From contig NZ_JBGCCU010000016.1 in NCBI RefSeq assembly GCF_041261445.1, positions 62,001-126,000 on the forward strand: a stretch of DNA of 64,000 nucleotides, in the 5' to 3' direction. This DNA comes from Catenulispora sp. EB89. Lineage in GTDB: Bacteria; Actinomycetota; Actinomycetes; Streptomycetales; Catenulisporaceae. The notes under the pieces are model-generated. The model saw only the letters and a list, made by a program, of their open reading frames with translations. It was not told the DNA's origin and did no database searches. A program made the position numbers and the translations under genes. The first letter of the stretch is position 1, and every line of letters begins with the position of its first letter. Positions 62,401-64,000 of the stretch are shown piece by piece.

Positions 62401-64000
62401 ATCACCGGTGTAGGAGGCGTCGAGCTTCACCGTGAACGTCCACGACTTCGACGCGCCAGGCAGCAGCGCCGGCTCAGTCCCACACGTCACCGTTCCACCG
62501 TTGCCGGCAGTGCCGGTGCAGCCGTCCGCCGACGACACGAACGAGATCTGCGACGGCAGGGTGTCCTTGGTGCCGACGGTCACCGCCGTGGAAGGGCCCT
62601 GATTCGTGACGGTCACGGTGTAGGTGAACGTCTGGCCCGGCTTCACGGCCGTGCTCGACGTCGTCTTCACCGTCTTCAGATCCGCCTCGGGCGTGATCGG
62701 GCCGGGCGGGTTCACCGGCGGACCGCTGGGGTCCTTCGTGCCATCGGTCGGAGAGGTCGCGGTCGCCACGTTGCCCTGATCCGTACCGTCGCCGGTGTAG
62801 GACGGGTCGAGCTTGACCGTGAAGGTCCACGACTTCGAAGCACCCGGAAGCAGGGTCGCCTCCGGACCGCAGGTCACCGTCGCGGCGTTGGCGCCGACCG
62901 GACCGGTGCAGCCGTCCGCCGAGGACACGAAGGAGATCTGCGACGGTAGCGTGTCCGTCGCACCCACGGTCACGGCGGTCGAGGGGCCGTTGTTCTGCAC
63001 CGTCACGGTGTAGGTGAACGTCCCGCCGGGCTTGACCGGCGTGGTCGACGTGGTCTTCGTCGTGACCAGATCGGCCTCGGGCGTGACCGGTCCCGGCGGG
63101 TCCACCGGCGGACTCGGGTCCTTCGTGCCGTCGGTGGGTGAAGTCGCGGTGGCGACGTTGGCCTGATCCTTGCCGTCGCCGGTGTAGGACGGGTCGAGCT
63201 TCACCGTGAACGTCCACGACTTCGACGCACCCGGAAGGAGCGACGCCTCCGGACCGCAGGTCACGGTCCCGCCGTTGCCGGCCGTGCCGGTGCAGCCGTC
63301 CGCCGACGACACGAACGACACCTTCGACGGCAACGCGTCCGTCGAACCCGCGGCCACGGCGGTAGAAGGACCCTGATTCGACACCGTCACCGTGTAGGTG
63401 AACGTCTGCCCCGGCTTCACCGGGGTGGCGGACGTGGTCTTGGTGGTGGTCAGGTGAGCGTTCGGCGGTGCGACGGGTCCCGGCGGATAGACCGGATCGC
63501 TCGGCGTCTTTGTCCCGCCGGTGGTGGAGGTCGCGGTGGCGATGTTCCCCTGGTCCGAGCCGTTTCCGGTGTAGGAGGGGTCGAGCTTCACCGTGAAGGT
63601 CCACGACTTCGACGCGCCGGGAAGCAGCGTCGCCTCCGGGCCGCACGTCACCGTCGCGCCGTTCCCCGCGCCGGCGGTGCAGCCGTCCGTCGAGGACACG
63701 AACGAGATCTTCGACGGCAGCGGGTCGGTGGCGCCGACTGCGACCGCCGTGGACGGGCCGTTGTTGGTGACCGTCACCTTGTAGGTGAAGGTCTGACCCG
63801 GGGCGACCGGGGTGGTGGTCGTCGTCTCCTTGGTGGTCAGCAGGTCGGCCGACGGCGTCGCGGGGCCGGGCGGGAGCACCTGGCCGCTGGGCGTCTTGGT
63901 GCCGCCGGTGGTGGAGGTCGGCGTGGCCACGTTGCCCTGGTCCGAGCCGTTTCCGGTGTAGGAGGGGTCGAGCTTCACCGTGAAGGTCCAGGACTTAGAC
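59407..64000 (-). CDS. Giant DUF11-repeat surface protein with LPPTG anchor, 5' end beyond window
   Basis: The visible 1530 residues hold eleven full DUF11 (conserved repeat) domains of about 128 residues plus part of another. Each carries PVKPGQTFTYTVTVTNQGPS, FVSSADGCTG, a Cys pair and ASKSWTFTVKLDPSYTGDGS. The repeats in 61.6-63.6 kb are nearly identical in DNA; those near the C-terminus are more diverged. The end has LPPTGATG (sortase motif), a hydrophobic helix (STAALMALAAGGALAYG) and a basic tail (ARRRGTAGTSRR), so it is wall-anchored. The frame is open at the right edge (the preceding residues read SKSWTFT), so the start lies outside. Probably an adhesin or stalk. Confidence 0.93.
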   Translation of the reverse strand, partial: SKSWTFTVKLDPSYTGNGSDQGNVATPTSTTGGTKTPSGQVLPPGPATPSADLLTTKETTTTTPVAPGQTFTYKVTVTNNGPSTAVAVGATDPLPSKISFVSSTDGCTAGAGNGATVTCGPEATLLPGASKSWTFTVKLDPSYTGNGSDQGNIATATSTTGGTKTPSDPVYPPGPVAPPNAHLTTTKTTSATPVKPGQTFTYTVTVSNQGPSTAVAAGSTDALPSKVSFVSSADGCTGTAGNGGTVTCGPEASLLPGASKSWTFTVKLDPSYTGDGKDQANVATATSPTDGTKDPSPPVDPPGPVTPEADLVTTKTTSTTPVKPGGTFTYTVTVQNNGPSTAVTVGATDTLPSQISFVSSADGCTGPVGANAATVTCGPEATLLPGASKSWTFTVKLDPSYTGDGTDQGNVATATSPTDGTKDPSGPPVNPPGPITPEADLKTVKTTSSTAVKPGQTFTYTVTVTNQGPSTAVTVGTKDTLPSQISFVSSADGCTGTAGNGGTVTCGTEPALLPGASKSWTFTVKLDASYTGDGKDQANVATATSPTDGTKDPSPPIDPPGPITPEADLATTKATSTTAVKPGQTFTYTVTVTNNGPSTAVSVGATDPLPSKVSFVSSADGCTGPVGTNGGTVSCGGGVTLLPGASKSWTFTVKLDPSYTGDGSDQGNVATATSPTDGKKDPSGPPVNPPGPITPEADLKTVKTTSSTAVKPGQTFTYTVTVTNQGPSTAVTVGTTDTLPSQISFVSSADGCTGTAGNGGTVTCGTEPALLPGASKSWTFTVKLDPSYTGDGTDQANVATATSPTDGTKDPSPPVDPPGPIKPEADLKLTKTTPSTTPVKPGQTFDYVLAVKNNGPSTAVNVGATDPLPSKLSFVSSVDGCTGPVGTNGGTVSCGGDVTLLPGETKTWTFTAKLDPSYTGDGSDQGNVATATSSTDGTKDPSDPKPPPGPVAPPEAHLTTVKSTSSAPVKPGQTFTYTVTVTNQGPSTAVNVGAADPLPSKISFVSSADGCTGTAGEGGTVTCGPEASLLPGASKSWTFTVLLDHAYTGDGSDQGNIATPTSPTGGEKDPSGLIEPPGPIMPEADLATAKSAVGTTPVKPGETFDYLVTTTNHGPSAAVNVNVADPLPKYLAFVSSADGCSGPAGTDGGLVSCGPLASLGGGASKSWTFTVRLDPAYTGDGSDLGNRATSKSDTTDPNPDDNTSPPAPPPAGKVDPPEADLSAHKETVTDTPVGPGQTFAYRVRITNAGPSTAVAVRAVDALPARLSFVSSADGCTAPAGVYGATVTCGPRAALAPGASVSWTFTVKLDPGYTGDGSDVLNTATAKSDTKDPDPGNDTSPPATVPGGKVAPAEADLSTAKTAHPPAGGVVRPGGTFRYTVTVTNHGPATAPNVRISDPLPTMLSFVSSPDGCTGPAGTPGGTVTCGPEAKLAPEASKSWTFTVRLAPTYKGNGSDIRNKATAASDAIDPNPGDNSNDPNDPGNRITVGALPPTGATGLWQTSTAALMALAAGGALAYGARRRGTAGTSRR

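Noticed and set aside
59176-62949. Open frame of about 1250 codons on the plus strand across the DUF11 region
   Set aside because: An Arg/Gly/Val-rich mirror of the repeat array on the other strand; it starts inside the sigma factor gene and has no start signal.
61600-63900. Regular repeats that might suggest a CRISPR or satellite array
   Set aside because: The period is about 390 bp, the units are in frame and encode DUF11 domains; there are no short spacers.

Overview
The window is a very GC-rich actinobacterial chromosome segment with GTG and TTG starts, 4-bp ATGA overlaps, many one-component regulators, several ricin-lectin carbohydrate hydrolases, and Tat, Sec and sortase-type export signals. 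The mix suggests a filamentous soil actinomycete of the Catenulispora/Streptomyces type. Genus placement is inference only. No rRNA, tRNA or CRISPR array was seen.

Layout. 1-6.7 kb: cupin protein (cut by the left edge) divergent from a TetR regulator, a ROK regulator, a probable frameshifted secreted-protein remnant, an ArsR-like regulator, an acetyltransferase, a ricin-lectin/PL7 alginate lyase and a hypothetical gene. 6.8-12.1 kb: an autoregulated-looking padR-ABC ATPase-FtsX permease operon ended by a strong hairpin, then an unknown gene. 12.1-20.4 kb: small catabolic enzymes with their regulators: oxidoreductase/MarR, decarboxylase-type amidohydrolase/LysR, an enolase-superfamily enzyme, and a phosphotriesterase-like plus haloalkane-dehalogenase-like pair facing an HxlR regulator. 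20.5-25.3 kb: a CsbD stress protein behind a SigB-type promoter, EfeO and EfeB without an adjacent EfeU, and a secreted phosphoesterase. 25.4-26.7 kb: MerR regulator divergent from a metallo-beta-lactamase-fold hydrolase.

27.0-34.4 kb is the most unusual block. It holds a zinc-ribbon membrane protein, a two-TM membrane protein, a HerA/VirB4-like ATPase, a 510-aa protein with a Glu/His/Pro repeat stalk and a C-terminal WHH-type HNH nuclease domain, and a SUKH-type immunity protein. The last three are translationally coupled or nearly so. I read this as a polymorphic toxin-immunity pair tied to a dedicated ATPase and possible envelope partners.

34.3-39.7 kb: GH54, GH19 and GH12 secreted glycoside hydrolases with beta-trefoil modules; two DasR-like operators lie upstream of the GH12-GH19 pair. 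39.7-46.5 kb: several unknown genes, a uronate-dehydrogenase-like SDR, a secreted tripeptidyl aminopeptidase and an orphan IS5-type transposase OrfA.

46.9-53.9 kb: a likely poly(amino acid) cluster. A Pls-type single-module NRPS with membrane C-terminal tandem domains is followed by a diaminobutyrate-type aminotransferase and an aspartate kinase. Together they point to a cationic poly-diaminobutyrate or related homopolymer. 53.9-64 kb: oligopeptidase B, a 195-bp MITE-like inverted-repeat element touching its stop codon, a small secreted protein, an MFS exporter, an ECF sigma factor with a SnoaL-like tail, and a giant DUF11-repeat surface protein with an LPPTG anchor, cut by the right edge.
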